Positions 24,541 to 34,065 of a stretch of DNA of 53,290 bases are shown one piece after another. The notes beneath the pieces were generated by a model. The model saw only the letters and a program-made list of their open reading frames with translations, was not told the origin of the DNA and made no database searches. The position numbers and the translations under genes were made by a program. Numbering within the stretch: position 1 is the stretch's first letter; the number at the start of each line of letters is the position of its first letter. The DNA lies in assembly GCF_024508875.1 (NCBI RefSeq), contig NZ_JANINU010000038.1, positions 1 through 53,290 of the forward strand, read 5' to 3'. The DNA is from Phenylobacterium sp. (GTDB lineage: Bacteria; Pseudomonadota; Alphaproteobacteria; Caulobacterales; Caulobacteraceae).

Positions 24541-25880
24541 TGCGAAAATTCCTGACCCTTCTGCTGTGCGCGACCGCGATCAGCGGCTGCGCCACCACCA
24601 GCCGCTACACGACCCCGCAGGTCCAGCTCCCGGCCCAATACGCCCAGGGCTCCGGCCAGGTGTCGTCGGCGAACCAGTCGCAGGACCGCTGGTGGGAGGC
24701 GTTTGGCGACGCGCGCCTGACCGCCCTGGTCGACAGGGTGCTGGCCCAGAACAACAACCTGGCCGCCGCCACCATCCTGGTGCGTCGCGCGCAGTTGCAG
24801 GCGGGTCTCGCGTCCGACGCGCTGCTGCCGCACGCCGACGCAGGCGTGACGTCGTCGGTCGGCGCGGGCCAAAGCGACCAGCACAGCGCCAGCGCCTCGG
24901 TCTCCTGGGAGGTCGACCTGTTCGGCCGCCTGGGCGCGGAGCGGGACGCGGCGCGCTGGGAGGCCGGCGCGACGGCGCAGGACCTGGCGGCGACGCGCCT
25001 GTCGTTGATCGGCACGACGCTCGACCTCTATTGGCAGCTCGCCCAGCTCAACGAGCAGATTTCGCTGGGCGACAGTAGCGTCACCTACGCCGAGGACATC
25101 CTGAAGCTGGTGTCGTCACAGCGCGCGGCGGGCGCGGTCTCGGCCATCGAGCTCAGCGAGGCGCGCCAGAGCGTCGAGAGCCAGAAGGCGAGCCTGGAGA
25201 CGCTGAAGCAGTCGCGCACCGAGACGCGGACGGCGCTCGCCATGCTGCTGGGTCAGGCCGCCTGGAGCGAGGCCGACGAGCCGACCGCGCTGCCCCGCTC
25301 GGCCCTGCCGCAGGTCAAGGAGAGCCTGCCCGCCGAATTGTTGTCGCGGCGCCCTGACGTGCGCGCCGCCGAACTGCGCCTGCGCGAGGGCCTCTCGACC
25401 GTCGACGCCGATCGGGCCAGCTTCTATCCCAGCCTGACACTGACGGGTTCGGCCGGCGGGTCCAGCGCCCAGCTTTCCAACGTTCTGGCCAATCCGATCT
25501 CGGCCCTGGGCGTCGGGATCAACCTGCCGTTCCTCAACTTCAACCAGCTGAACCTGCAGCTGAAGGTCTCCAAGGCCGACTACGAGCGCGCGGTCATCCT
25601 CTTCCGCCAGACCCTGCTCCAAGCGTTCGGCGATGTGGAGAACGCCCTGTCGGCCCAGACCCGCCTGGCGTCTCAGGGCCAGAGCCTGGAGGCCTCGCTC
25701 CAGGCCGCCCGCGAGGCTGAGCGGCTGTACGGCGTGCGCTACCGCGCTGGCGCGGTGCCACTGCGCACCTACCTGGACGCCCAGGAACAGCTGCGCACCG
25801 CCGAGCGCACGGCTCTGCAGAACCGCCTGGACCAGCTCCAGGCCCGCGCCACGCTCTATGAGGCTCTCGGCGGCGGCTGA
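24540..25880 (+). CDS. Outer membrane efflux lipoprotein, NodT/TolC family
   Basis: 446 residues. A lipobox ends at Cys17 (AISGCATTS). Two internally homologous halves with long helices follow (NNLAAATILVRRAQLQAGLASDALLP; DYERAVILFRQTLLQAFGDVENALSAQ). LLSRRPDVRAAELRLREG and ASFYPSLTLTGSAGGSS are standard NodT-family elements. It forms the outer-membrane trimeric channel for the MacAB pump. The ATG shares one base with the macB stop (TGATG), so expression is coupled. The gene ends six bases from the convergent gene. Confidence 0.93.
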   Translation: MRKFLTLLLCATAISGCATTSRYTTPQVQLPAQYAQGSGQVSSANQSQDRWWEAFGDARLTALVDRVLAQNNNLAAATILVRRAQLQAGLASDALLPHADAGVTSSVGAGQSDQHSASASVSWEVDLFGRLGAERDAARWEAGATAQDLAATRLSLIGTTLDLYWQLAQLNEQISLGDSSVTYAEDILKLVSSQRAAGAVSAIELSEARQSVESQKASLETLKQSRTETRTALAMLLGQAAWSEADEPTALPRSALPQVKESLPAELLSRRPDVRAAELRLREGLSTVDADRASFYPSLTLTGSAGGSSAQLSNVLANPISALGVGINLPFLNFNQLNLQLKVSKADYERAVILFRQTLLQAFGDVENALSAQTRLASQGQSLEASLQAAREAERLYGVRYRAGAVPLRTYLDAQEQLRTAERTALQNRLDQLQARATLYEALGGG

Positions 25881-25886
25881 GGCCGC

Positions 25887-26483
25887 TCAGTTGCCGTCCC
25901 AGGACTTGTCCCGGGGCGGCTTTCGCGGCGCAAAGAGACCAGGGTAGGGCGCCTTGCCGATCCGGTACTCGCACCAGACGTCGCCCTTGGGGCACTCGAA
26001 TGCCTTGTCGAACACCTTCTTCAACTTGGGGCTGATCACGGCGTAGGTCCTGGCGTTCTCGGCGTCACGGCCCAGGGCCGCCTCACAGGCGGCGCGTTCC
26101 GCTGCGGTCAGCGCCAGCAGGTCGGCGGCGCGGCATCCCAGCTTGCCGCGGAGCGCTGTGCGCGCGCCTTCGGTTTCCGCGCCGTCCGTCGGGCGAACCC
26201 GCCAGACGGGGTCGGTCGCCGCCGACGTGGCGGGGGCTGGCTCGCCCCCGCGGACAGGGGACGCCGGAACCCGCGTCGCGGTCGCGCTGGGTGCGGTACG
26301 GGGCGCGACGGGGCGCGCTCTCGCGGATCGGGGGGTGAGCGTAACAATCGCTACCTGCATGGCCGGAGACTCCACGACCTTGGGCGGCGTTCTTCCGACG
26401 AGCAGCCAGGCCATGAGGCCATGCAGCACCGCGGCGCCCAGCAGCGCCGCCGTCCGATGCGTTCTTGCCGTCCGACGCAACAC
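25887..26483 (-). CDS. Single-pass membrane protein, unknown function
   Basis: 198 residues. One N-terminal membrane helix (about 12-30, AALLGAAVLHGLMAWLLVGR) is followed by a Pro/Ala/Arg-rich periplasmic linker to about 90. The C-terminal domain (about 95-185) has four Cys in two pairs (LGCRAADLLALTAAERAACEAALG and FECPKGDVWCEYRIG), probably disulfide-linked. The TonB-like N-terminal layout (short cytoplasmic end, helix, proline linker) is suggestive, but no TonB C-terminal domain is present. Convergent with nodT and not obviously part of its operon. Confidence 0.65.
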   Translation of the reverse strand: MLRRTARTHRTAALLGAAVLHGLMAWLLVGRTPPKVVESPAMQVAIVTLTPRSARARPVAPRTAPSATATRVPASPVRGGEPAPATSAATDPVWRVRPTDGAETEGARTALRGKLGCRAADLLALTAAERAACEAALGRDAENARTYAVISPKLKKVFDKAFECPKGDVWCEYRIGKAPYPGLFAPRKPPRDKSWDGN

Positions 26484-26799
26484 CCGGGCTCCCTGGCGGA
26501 GCCTCGTCGTCCGCCCAGGGAGTTAGCGGCCCTCCCTGAGGCCGGCGTGTTGCCGGCGCGTGTCGGGGCGGCCGGGTTATGTGTCGAAGCTTGTCGATCT
26601 GCCAGTTAAGTCGAGTGTCCGTTTTCTGAACGGAACTCAGAGTCCGCTGCTGGCGCCGAACAGTCCTCAGCGGGTAGGCCGGAGCCAGAGCCGGAGGCCG
26701 GACGCCGCCAACCACTGGTGACGCCCGTTGCTGACGCTGAGCCCCCAGACGTGAGCCGTCACTTGACCCCCGCCGAGGCCCGCCGGCTACACTTGGCCC
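26484..26799. other. Intergenic region, no gene recognised
   Basis: It separates two divergent small genes and should carry both promoters. No coding frame, repeat or terminator was convincing. Confidence 0.35.
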
Positions 26800-27105
26800 A
26801 TGAAGCAGCATAGCGGCGACGAGATTCGGCAGCTCATGACCGAAGTCCGGGCTGATCTGGTCGACGCGCTACAGGCCGCCCACCCCGAACACCGGATTAC
26901 GGAATGGGAAGCGCGCTGGTGGGCCTACCTGCAGTTCGCTCGAACGGGCTCGTACGAAGGCACGAGCTATACCCTCAAGGTCAACGGAACGGGGGAGGAG
27001 GCCACATCCGACTTCCTGACCTACACGCTCTCGAACCGCTTGAGCGACGAGCGCGCAGGCTTGATTCGGAAGCCGTGGCCGGAGAGCGGGTTCGACAGGC
27101 GCTGA
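26800..27105 (+). CDS. Small hypothetical protein
   Basis: 101 residues, mostly helical and charged (EIRQLMTEVRADLVDALQAAHP; ITEWEARWWAYLQFARTGSYEGTSYTLKVNG). No signal peptide, membrane segment or known motif. The family is not recognised. It is the first of two small same-strand genes but is separated by about 120 bases from the next. Confidence 0.5.
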   Translation: MKQHSGDEIRQLMTEVRADLVDALQAAHPEHRITEWEARWWAYLQFARTGSYEGTSYTLKVNGTGEEATSDFLTYTLSNRLSDERAGLIRKPWPESGFDRR

Positions 27106-27226
27106 GCTTGAACCGCCACAAGGCTCAGGCGCCGAGGGTCCAATCCATTGGCGCGGAGATGCGTCAAGTTGATCTTGACCCGAGCTCGGCGTCCGCCATC
27201 CAATCTGTATGGTCGGGGGATGTATT

Positions 27227-27436
27227 ATGGACTTCAAAACAGGTGTGGGGATCGGCGCAGGTATCGCCGTCGCCGGGGTGTGGATCGCTCTCGGCCTTAT
27301 CGCTTCGGCGCGAATTAAAGCTCGCGCGACGAGCCACGAACAGGGGCGCGACTGGCGCCTGTCCGACGTCGGCTATGTTTGCATAGGCCTGTTGGCCGCC
27401 TGGGGAACTGTCATGCTCGTGGGCATGGTGACTTAG
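27227..27436 (+). CDS. Small membrane protein, two predicted helices
   Basis: 69 residues from ATG 27227, with GGGG about 9 bases upstream; ATG 27209 is an alternative. Two hydrophobic segments, GIGAGIAVAGVWIALGLIAS (about 7-27) and VGYVCIGLLAAWGTVMLVGM (about 47-67), are joined by a charged loop. No family recognised. The short convergent gap (20 bases) to the NTF2-like gene holds no clear terminator. Confidence 0.5.
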   Translation: MDFKTGVGIGAGIAVAGVWIALGLIASARIKARATSHEQGRDWRLSDVGYVCIGLLAAWGTVMLVGMVT

Positions 27437-27455
27437 GCAGCGCCTACCTTGGCGC

Positions 27456-27905
27456 TCAGCGTGCGGTCGGCATCGCCGGCGTTTCGTCCTCGAGCCTTAT
27501 TCGTAGCTGGCCGTCCTGACGGCGAAGGAAGCCGGTGTAGGTGATGACCTGCTCACCCTTTTCCGTTCCCCAGACGAATGATCCGTTGATCACCACGGCG
27601 TCTGCGCCGACAGGATCGAAGTGGAGGTCGCGCCAAGCGAAGCTCTTCGGAGGACTCCAAGATTCCCCATAGTCCTTCGTTAGGGCCTCGTGTGTCACGA
27701 ACTCGCGGCCGCCGGCGACCAAGAAAAAGACGCCTGTGCGATCATAGCGCGCTGCGATCGCGGCCCTGTCGCCGTGTGCGAGGTCGCGGGCGTAGCCGTC
27801 CATGAATCGTCGGGCTTCGGTGAGGATCGGAGACTTTGGGGCCGCCGCGGCCTGCGCGTTCGCGAACACGAAGAGCGCCAAGGCGGCGAGCAGGATGCGG
27901 ATCAT
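27456..27905 (-). CDS. Secreted NTF2/SnoaL-like protein
   Basis: 149 residues. Signal peptide at 1-21 (IRILLAALALFVFANAQAAAA). The remainder fits the cone-shaped NTF2-like fold of DUF4440/SnoaL proteins: EARRFMDGYARDLAHGDRAAIAARYDRTGVFF, then sheet strands FVTHEALTKDYG, AVVINGSFVWGTEKGEQVITYTGFLRRQDGQLRIRLED. Members bind small ligands or act as isomerases or accessory subunits; the ligand is unknown. Periplasmic by signal. Monocistronic. Confidence 0.75.
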   Translation of the reverse strand: MIRILLAALALFVFANAQAAAAPKSPILTEARRFMDGYARDLAHGDRAAIAARYDRTGVFFLVAGGREFVTHEALTKDYGESWSPPKSFAWRDLHFDPVGADAVVINGSFVWGTEKGEQVITYTGFLRRQDGQLRIRLEDETPAMPTAR

Positions 27906-28007
27906 TCGAGGACCTTTGAGATAAGCCGCCAGTGACGTCCGCTTTGCGACGTAAGGTCAAGTTCGGCTCATGGCGCCAAGCGGAGCCAAAGCGAACGCCA
28001 CACTGGA

Positions 28008-29465
28008 TCAGGGCGCATCTTGGACCACCTGTGAGAGCGGCGGAGCCACCTCCTCAAGCGGCCGGCGCTCGGCCGCAACGGCGAACCGCCGTGCGAGGAC
28101 GCCCGCCGCCAGCATGAGGCCGCCGCCCAGCAGGTAGCCCTGCATGACGCGGTCCGGCTCGCCGGTGTCGATCAGCGCGCCGAACAGCGCCGGGCCGCCG
28201 ACGCCGCCCACCAGTGTGCCGAAGGCGTAGAAGAGCGAGATCGTGACCGCCCGGATTTCCAGCGGGAAGCTCTCGCCGATGGTGAGGTAGGCGGCGCTCG
28301 CGCCCGCCGAGGCGAAGAAGAAGATCACCGTCCAGGCGGCGGTCTGAGTCGTCGCGGAGAGCCACCCTTGGGCGAAGGCCCATCCCGTGGCGCAGAGGAG
28401 CGCACCGGCGACGCCGTAAGTCAGTCCGATCATCGTCCGCCGCCCGAGGCTGTCGAACAGGCCGCCCAGGAGCAGGGGGCCCAGGAAGTTGCCGGCGGCG
28501 AACGGCAGGATGAACCAGCCGATGGCGGCTGGCTCCACGGCATAGAACCGCGTCAGGATCATCGCGTAGGTGAAGAAGATCGCGTTGTAGCAGAACGCCT
28601 GGGTGGCCATCAGCACGACGCATAGGGCGGTCCGCTTGGGATAGGCGACGAACAGCGTGCGGGCGATGTCGAGCCAGCGCGCACGCATCGGGCGGAGCCA
28701 GATCTCGCCCAGGTCGCGGTGTGGCGGGATCGAGCGGCCGGTCCGCCGCGCCACGTCCGCCTCGATGCGTTCGATCACAGCCTCGGCTTCCGCGGCGCGG
28801 CCGTGGGTCATCAGCCAGCGGGGGCTTTCCGGGATGAACCGGCGCAGCCAGATGATCACGATGGCCAGCCCGCCGCCGACCGCGAAGGCGAGCCGCCACC
28901 CCAGCTGCTGGTCGATGACAACCGGGTTCAGCACCACCAGCGAGCCCATCGCGCCCAGCGCCGCGCCCACCCAGAAGCTGCCGTTGATCGCGAGGTCGGT
29001 ATAGCCGCGTCGTCGGGCCGGTATCAGCTCCTGGATCGCGGAGTTCACTGCCCCGTACTCGCCGCCGATCCCTGCGCCGGTGATGAAGCGGAAGACCAGG
29101 AACGAGGTGAAGTCCCAGGAGAAGCCCGTCGCGATGGTGGCCAGCAGGTAGACGCCGATCGTCCAGGTGAACAGCTTGCGGCGACCGAAATGGTCGGTCA
29201 GCCGGCCGAAGATCACAGCGCCCAGAACCGCGCCTAGAATGTAGGCGCTGCCGCTCAAGCCGATCTGCGTCGCCGTGAGGTCCAGGCCGTCCGCCCCGGC
29301 GATGGCCGGCGACAGGGCGCCGACGAGCGTGACCTCGAGCCCGTCGAGGATCCAGGTGATCCCCAGTGCGACGACCACCAGCCAGTGGAAGCGGCTCCAG
29401 GGAAGGCGGTCCAGACGCGCGGGGATTTGCGTCGAGAAGGCAGGACTGGGAGATGACTGAGCCAT
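28008..29465 (-). CDS. MFS transporter, sugar/aromatic-acid (metabolite:H+) type
   Basis: 485 residues from ATG 29465; the upstream extension looks non-coding. About 12 membrane helices. The family motif between helices 2 and 3 is GRLTDHFGRRKLF, with a matching GGLFDSLGRRTM between helices 8 and 9. ITGAGIGGEYGAVNSAIQELIPARRRG and RFIPESPRWLM are typical of the sugar porter and metabolite:H+ symporter groups. A central cytoplasmic loop (about 210-265) is charged. The substrate cannot be told. No pathway genes adjoin it. Confidence 0.9.
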   Translation of the reverse strand: MAQSSPSPAFSTQIPARLDRLPWSRFHWLVVVALGITWILDGLEVTLVGALSPAIAGADGLDLTATQIGLSGSAYILGAVLGAVIFGRLTDHFGRRKLFTWTIGVYLLATIATGFSWDFTSFLVFRFITGAGIGGEYGAVNSAIQELIPARRRGYTDLAINGSFWVGAALGAMGSLVVLNPVVIDQQLGWRLAFAVGGGLAIVIIWLRRFIPESPRWLMTHGRAAEAEAVIERIEADVARRTGRSIPPHRDLGEIWLRPMRARWLDIARTLFVAYPKRTALCVVLMATQAFCYNAIFFTYAMILTRFYAVEPAAIGWFILPFAAGNFLGPLLLGGLFDSLGRRTMIGLTYGVAGALLCATGWAFAQGWLSATTQTAAWTVIFFFASAGASAAYLTIGESFPLEIRAVTISLFYAFGTLVGGVGGPALFGALIDTGEPDRVMQGYLLGGGLMLAAGVLARRFAVAAERRPLEEVAPPLSQVVQDAP

Positions 29466-30055
29466 ACCGCCGTAACGCCCGCAAAGCCGGTAGGGTGCTG
29501 CGGCGGGGAAGGCGCCCGGCCGCACCGCTGCAGGCTCGGACGTATCCGATCGAAGGCCGCCGGACCGGCCCTGGGCGAGTCCCCACTTGCCCAGCGCCGG
29601 GCAAGATGTGCGTCAAAGTCCGAGGGCATCTGGCCCTTGGACGTGCGGTTTGCGGACACGGCTTGGGTGACATCGACACCATGGTTGTCGTCGACCATCC
29701 TGGCCGAGGCGAACCGTTTGTGTGCGCGCCGTGTGGCAAGCGCCGAGCTCGGATTGGCGACTATTCCCCGACTGCGGCGGTTATCATGCCTGACCCGCAC
29801 GGGACCCCTCAGGCCTGTCAAGATTGCCGAACTCCTGCCGTCCAAATATCGGCGAACGCCGAGGTAGGCTCGAACCGCAAGGGACAACGTTCGCCCGCGG
29901 CCAATGTCGTGCTTCCGGGGCGTTCCAAGGTCGGCAACTCGCGCAACGGGGGCCTTGGATTCCTCCGCCCATCGTTTGGGCAGCCCGCAATTGATGTCTC
30001 CCGGAGCCGGCTTCGGAACCGACCGTTTCCCGGGCCGCCAAAAACGGAGACCTCC
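29466..30055. other. Intergenic region (about 590 bp)
   Basis: It lies between divergent MFS and small lipoprotein genes. Open frames spanning it are Arg/Pro-rich or read through from neighbours. No convincing gene, repeat or RNA was recognised; it probably contains both promoters. Confidence 0.35.
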
Positions 30056-30319
30056 ATGAAACTTCGAGTGTTGCTGGCGCTGATGGCGCCCCTTGGCCTG
30101 TTGGCCTGCGGTCCCCGCGAAGCGGCGGCGCCAGAACGCGCGGCGACGGCCACCATGGACCCGAGCGGCGCTGCGCCGCCCCAGCCGAACCCGAACGGTG
30201 GGGAGACCCCGGTGGGCGCGGCAGGGCCGGGCGGCGTGTCTCCCAACGCAGACGAGGCCGCGCGCCAAGGCGATCCGGCCGCGCCTGGGATGACCTCGCC
30301 ACCCAAGACGCAGCCGTAA
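30056..30319 (+). CDS. Small Pro/Ala-rich lipoprotein
   Basis: 87 residues. The ATG at 30056 follows GGAGAC. The signal ends at Cys17 (LALMAPLGLLACGPRE), a lipobox. The mature part is low-complexity Ala/Pro/Gly/Asn (PPQPNPNGGETPVGAAGPGG) without a fold. Such tails extend from the membrane into the periplasm. The family is not recognised. It marks the chromosomal side of the conjugative region, whose first gene begins about 350 bases on. Confidence 0.6.
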   Translation: MKLRVLLALMAPLGLLACGPREAAAPERAATATMDPSGAAPPQPNPNGGETPVGAAGPGGVSPNADEAARQGDPAAPGMTSPPKTQP

Positions 30320-30673
30320 ACACCGGCGGTCGAGCGGGTTCGCCAGGATCAGGTCGAAGGTCGCGCAGTGGGATTTGGGTGGGCGAGGCGAAGCTCGTCG
30401 ATCCGTCCGAGAGCGCGGGCGGCGGCGATGCCGCCAATGCCGGCGCCGACCCCCACGTCATGCGCTGCGTACCCGGCCGGCCTGGAGCCTCGCCCCCTTC
30501 CGCAAGGCAGTACATCGAGCGGTTCGGGAGCCTGGGAAGGCTCCATGAGTTGGTGGGCTACGCACCCTCGAGCCGCTAGCGTCAGGCCCTGGAACGTGGG
30601 ATCGGGAAACCGCGACGCGCCGCCGATTGAAGCTGCTGCAAAGTCGGCGCAGGTTGAGATTGGCCGCTCTCGA
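30320..30673. other. Gap at the left flank of the conjugative region
   Basis: No gene recognised. The left junction of the element could lie here, but I did not find a copy of the dusA 5' sequence, so this is only a possibility. Confidence 0.3.
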
Positions 30674-31243
30674 TCATCGGACCGAACGCTCCCGGTCCCG
30701 AACGCGCTCGAAGCGCGCACCCCGTTCCAGCCAGGACGCCAGGCGCCCTCGCGCCGAGGCGAGGATGCGCGATTGCTCGGCGGGTTCGACGACCCGCGCC
30801 CGCACCACGCTCTCCACGATGCGCATCCGTGCCTCCGCGTCTGGTGAGGTCGTTCGGGCTCCTTCGCGGCCCCGGCGATCGGCCGCTTGACGGTCGCGCT
30901 CGCTGGGGCGGTACCCGCGGACCTCCAGCCCGGCCGCGCGCGCCACCAGCCAGACTTCGCGGCGGAATTCGCTGTGTCCCCGGACACTGATGGTGGTCCA
31001 GCCACGGTGCTGGGCGATGGCGACGAGGTCGCGGACGACGTGCGGGTCGTTCCGGTTCGTGGAGAGCCGTCGGCCTTGGTCGCGGAACGCCGCCTCCGTC
31101 ACCCGCGCGTCGGCATAGTAACCGAGGCCGGGACCGCCCCGGCGCTCGGTGAGGTAGCGGCGCTGGATCCTCTCGGGCACGTCGCCCTGGGTTTCGGACC
31201 GGGGTCGCCCCTCGGGCACGAGGATGTTGAGGTCTTCAGCCAT
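30674..31243 (-). CDS. LPD7-domain protein associated with conjugation
   Basis: 189 residues. The core RYLTERRGGPGLGYYADARVTEAAFRDQGRRLSTNRND, HVVRDLVAIAQHRGWTTISVRGHSEFRREVWLVARAAGLEVRGYRPSERD matches the LPD7 module found in relaxases and other large conjugation proteins. Here it is free-standing, with no catalytic relaxase motif (no Tyr/His triad). The C-terminus is an Arg/Glu-rich helix. It is last in the virB/D4 operon, overlapping virD4 by 8 bases. It may be a DNA-processing accessory factor, or what remains of a relaxase. Confidence 0.75.
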   Translation of the reverse strand: MAEDLNILVPEGRPRSETQGDVPERIQRRYLTERRGGPGLGYYADARVTEAAFRDQGRRLSTNRNDPHVVRDLVAIAQHRGWTTISVRGHSEFRREVWLVARAAGLEVRGYRPSERDRQAADRRGREGARTTSPDAEARMRIVESVVRARVVEPAEQSRILASARGRLASWLERGARFERVRDRERSVR

Positions 31244-33098
31244 GGGACGGCTCCTTCGGCAGCGGCTGGGCGGTGGCGTCGATGAAGCGCTCCACCCAGG
31301 CCTCGATCTGGTCCGGGCTCGCCCCCTCCGGCGGCAGGGGCTCGAGCCCTTCCGCGGCCAGCATCGGCACGATGGCTTGTAGGGTGAGGGGATCGCCGCC
31401 GCCGCCCGGAGAGGCGGGATCCGGGGCGGCCGCGACCGGTAACGGCGGCAAGGCGGAGACGGCGGGCGGCGCCAGGAGCCGCCGCCGGAAAGCCGGCTCG
31501 CGGTAGTAGCGAAGCTTTCGGCCGCGGATCGGCGGCAGGCCGGCCTTGAGGACGATCAGGTCGTGTTCCGGCATCTGGCTCAGCTCCTGCGGCAGCAGGA
31601 GCGGCCGACGCTGCTCGGACTCGCTGACGCTGCGATGGCCGCGGGACAGGCCGGTGGGTCGGCTGCGGGCGGGGCTGCGCACCGTGGTGTCGCCCAGGCG
31701 CTCCGAGAGGTCGCGGGCGAGGCGCAGCTCCTTGGGCGCAAACGCGATCTCCACCGCGCAGTTGGCCAGGATCTCTTCGGTGACGTCGGGACCGTATTCG
31801 GCGCGGAGCTGCGCCGGCGACTGCAGGACGGGCAGCAGCCGCAGGCCGTAGCCCGCGACATAGGCGAAGGCCTTGGCCAGAACCTCGGCGTGACCCAGCC
31901 GCGCGAACTCGTCCAGCAGCACCAGCACCTGGTGCGGGTGGCGGGTTGGGTCCGGGCGTTCGCGGCACGACCTGTCCACGAGTTGTTGGAACAGCAGGGC
32001 GTAGAGCGGCGCGATGCGCCCCAGGTTGTCCGGGGAGGCGGCCAGGTAGACCGAAGACCGGCGGCTGCGGAGCGCGGCCAGGTCGAAGTCGCTGGCGGCG
32101 GTGGCTGCGCAGACGCGCGGGTTCACCCAGAGGTTCAGCTTGGCGGTCAGGCTCTGCCGCACCGAGGCGAAGGTGTTCTCGGACGAGGAGGTGAAGTCGG
32201 TCAGCGCGCGGACGCAGCCGGGCGACAGCGGACGGCCCGCCTCGCGGCGACGCGCGATCAGCGCCGGGAACCGGGTCCGCGGATCGCCGGCCGTCAGTTC
32301 GGCGTAGAGGTCGCCGAAGGTGAGCGGCCGCTCCGGCGTTTCCGCCAGGTAGGCGGCGACGCCGACGAACCCGGTCCGCGCGGATTCCGCCCAGAAGGGG
32401 TCGGCGTTGGGCGGGTGCGGGAAGAGCATGGCGGCGATCCGCTGCAGCTCGTCCAGGATCGCCGCCGGGTCCTCCCGGTCGATGTGGCCGAGCGGATTGT
32501 AGCGGGCGGTTCGGCCCTCCGGGTCGAGAGGATCGAAGAGGTGGACCTCTTGGCCATGCGCCGCGCGGAAGCCGGCGGTGGCCTCCCAGTTCTCGCGCTT
32601 GACGTCGAGCACGACCACCGAGTCCGGCCAGGCCAGCAGGTTGGGGATGACCACGCCCACGCCCTTGCCGGTCCGGGTGGGCGCATAGAGCATCACGTGC
32701 TCCTGGCCGCCGAACACCAGCAGGCGTCCCGCCTTGCGGCCAAGGAGGATGCCGGTCCGGGCGCGCAGGCCCCCGCGGCGGATTTCCGTCTCCGACGCCC
32801 AGCGCGCCGCGCCGTGCAGCGGGCGCCGCAGCTGGCCGGCGACACCCACGGTGACCAGGGATCCGATGCCGGCCGCGGAAATCGCGCCGACCTTGGTCCA
32901 GCGCTGCACCGCGGGATCGTGCCGGTAGTGCCAGAGCCATGCCGGGACGGCGGCAGGGTCCACGTCGCCGGACAGCTGCTTCAGGCCGACGAGCGCGATG
33001 GTCGCGGCCAGTGTCGCCAGGAACCCCAGCGCGAGCGCGGCGGCGCCGGCGACGAGGGCCGCCCTAAGCGGCCAGGGCGTGGCGGCGAAGCGGTTCAT
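31236..33098 (-). CDS. virD4: Type IV coupling protein VirD4/TraG
   Basis: 620 residues from ATG 33098, which has GGAGGT upstream. Two N-terminal membrane helices (about 10-35 and 65-85). Walker A is in LYAPTRTGKGVGVVIPNLL and Walker B in VLVLLDEFARLG. RLLPVLQSPAQLRAEYG and NCAVEIAFAPKE are typical coupling protein elements. A Pro-rich linker and a small C-terminal helical domain follow. It brings the substrate (relaxosome DNA or effector) to the type IV secretion channel. It overlaps virB11 by 35 bases. Confidence 0.95.
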   Translation of the reverse strand: MNRFAATPWPLRAALVAGAAALALGFLATLAATIALVGLKQLSGDVDPAAVPAWLWHYRHDPAVQRWTKVGAISAAGIGSLVTVGVAGQLRRPLHGAARWASETEIRRGGLRARTGILLGRKAGRLLVFGGQEHVMLYAPTRTGKGVGVVIPNLLAWPDSVVVLDVKRENWEATAGFRAAHGQEVHLFDPLDPEGRTARYNPLGHIDREDPAAILDELQRIAAMLFPHPPNADPFWAESARTGFVGVAAYLAETPERPLTFGDLYAELTAGDPRTRFPALIARRREAGRPLSPGCVRALTDFTSSSENTFASVRQSLTAKLNLWVNPRVCAATAASDFDLAALRSRRSSVYLAASPDNLGRIAPLYALLFQQLVDRSCRERPDPTRHPHQVLVLLDEFARLGHAEVLAKAFAYVAGYGLRLLPVLQSPAQLRAEYGPDVTEEILANCAVEIAFAPKELRLARDLSERLGDTTVRSPARSRPTGLSRGHRSVSESEQRRPLLLPQELSQMPEHDLIVLKAGLPPIRGRKLRYYREPAFRRRLLAPPAVSALPPLPVAAAPDPASPGGGGDPLTLQAIVPMLAAEGLEPLPPEGASPDQIEAWVERFIDATAQPLPKEPSHG

Positions 33099-34065
33099 GC
33101 CAGACCTCCGCCAGGCGGAAGCGGCCGCCGCGGCGTTCAACGTGGACCACGATGTCCACCAGCCGCATCAGGAGCTGGCGGACGTCGTCGCGGTGGAGGT
33201 CGCGGCCGGCCTCGCTCTCCTTGACCAGCAGGGTGAGCTGCTCGAAGGCGAGCTCCGCCGAGTTGGCGTGAACGGTGGTGATCGCGCCAGGGTGGCCGGT
33301 ATTGACGTTGCGCAGGTAGAAGAAGGCCGACGCGTCGCGCAGCTCCTGCAGCAGGATGCGGTCGGGGCGCATGCGAAGCGCGCTCTCCAGCAGCTCCCGG
33401 GGGCCGATCCGCGCCAGGCCCTGTCCGTCCTTGGCGTAGAGCAGGTGCACGGCGTTGCGATGCGGGACGACGAGCTCGCGGGCGTCCTCGATGGTGACGA
33501 GACGCTCCGCCTCGGGGATGAGCCGGACGAGCGCCTTGGCGAAGGTGGTCTTGCCTGAGCCGGTCGCGCCGGACACGAGAATGTTGCGACGGCCCTCCAC
33601 CGCGGCGCGGAAGAAGCCGGGCCAGTCGCCGGCGTCGCGCAGGGCGGCGAGCGCGGGCTCGGCGCGCCGCAGCGGCGAGACCGCGGGCGAAGCCTCCTCG
33701 AAGAACCCGGCCCGGGCGAGATCCTCCAGGGCGAAGGCCTGGGGCGAGGGCTTTCGGAAGGTGAGGGAGACCTGCTCGGCGGCGGGCGGTAGGACCACCT
33801 GGCACCGTTCGCCCGTCGGCAGCACCGTCGAGCAGAGCGGCTGCTCGGCGCCCACGTCCTGGGCGGTGGCGGCGGCCGCGGCGACGCCGATCCGCATCAG
33901 TGCGTCGGCAGTCAACTCCGCAGACTCCACCCAGCGCCACCCCGCCGGGGTCTCCACGCCGAACTCGCCGGGGCGATTCACGACCACGTCGGTGACGTCG
34001 GGCGCATCGAGGGCCGCGCGGATCGGCGCCAGGTAGTGGGTGAGGATGGCGGCGTCGTAGGTCAT
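33064..34065 (-). CDS. virB11: VirB11 secretion ATPase
   Basis: 333 residues. The N-terminal domain (DVTDVVVNRPGEFGVETPAGW) and the C-terminal RecA-like domain are both complete. Walker A is ILVSGATGSGKTTF, the Asp box TIEDARELV, Walker B RPDRILLQELRD, and the His box INTTVHAN-like sequence reads GAITTVHANS. The hexameric ATPase at the inner-membrane base switches between pilus assembly and substrate export. It starts inside the end of virB10 (4-base ATGA overlap). Confidence 0.96.
   Translation of the reverse strand: MTYDAAILTHYLAPIRAALDAPDVTDVVVNRPGEFGVETPAGWRWVESAELTADALMRIGVAAAAATAQDVGAEQPLCSTVLPTGERCQVVLPPAAEQVSLTFRKPSPQAFALEDLARAGFFEEASPAVSPLRRAEPALAALRDAGDWPGFFRAAVEGRRNILVSGATGSGKTTFAKALVRLIPEAERLVTIEDARELVVPHRNAVHLLYAKDGQGLARIGPRELLESALRMRPDRILLQELRDASAFFYLRNVNTGHPGAITTVHANSAELAFEQLTLLVKESEAGRDLHRDDVRQLLMRLVDIVVHVERRGGRFRLAEVWHEPLRRHALAA

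Noticed and set aside
29366-30319. A 317-codon plus-strand frame ending in the small lipoprotein
   Set aside because: Only the last 87 codons (from 30056) look like protein; the ATG there has a Shine-Dalgarno site and starts a lipoprotein signal.
30320-30673. Left attachment site of the dusA element
   Set aside because: No match to the dusA 5' region was visible by eye; the site could lie elsewhere.
31563-33224. Long plus-strand open frame opposite virD4
   Set aside because: Shadow of the coupling protein gene; the translation is Gly/Arg/Asp-rich without motifs.
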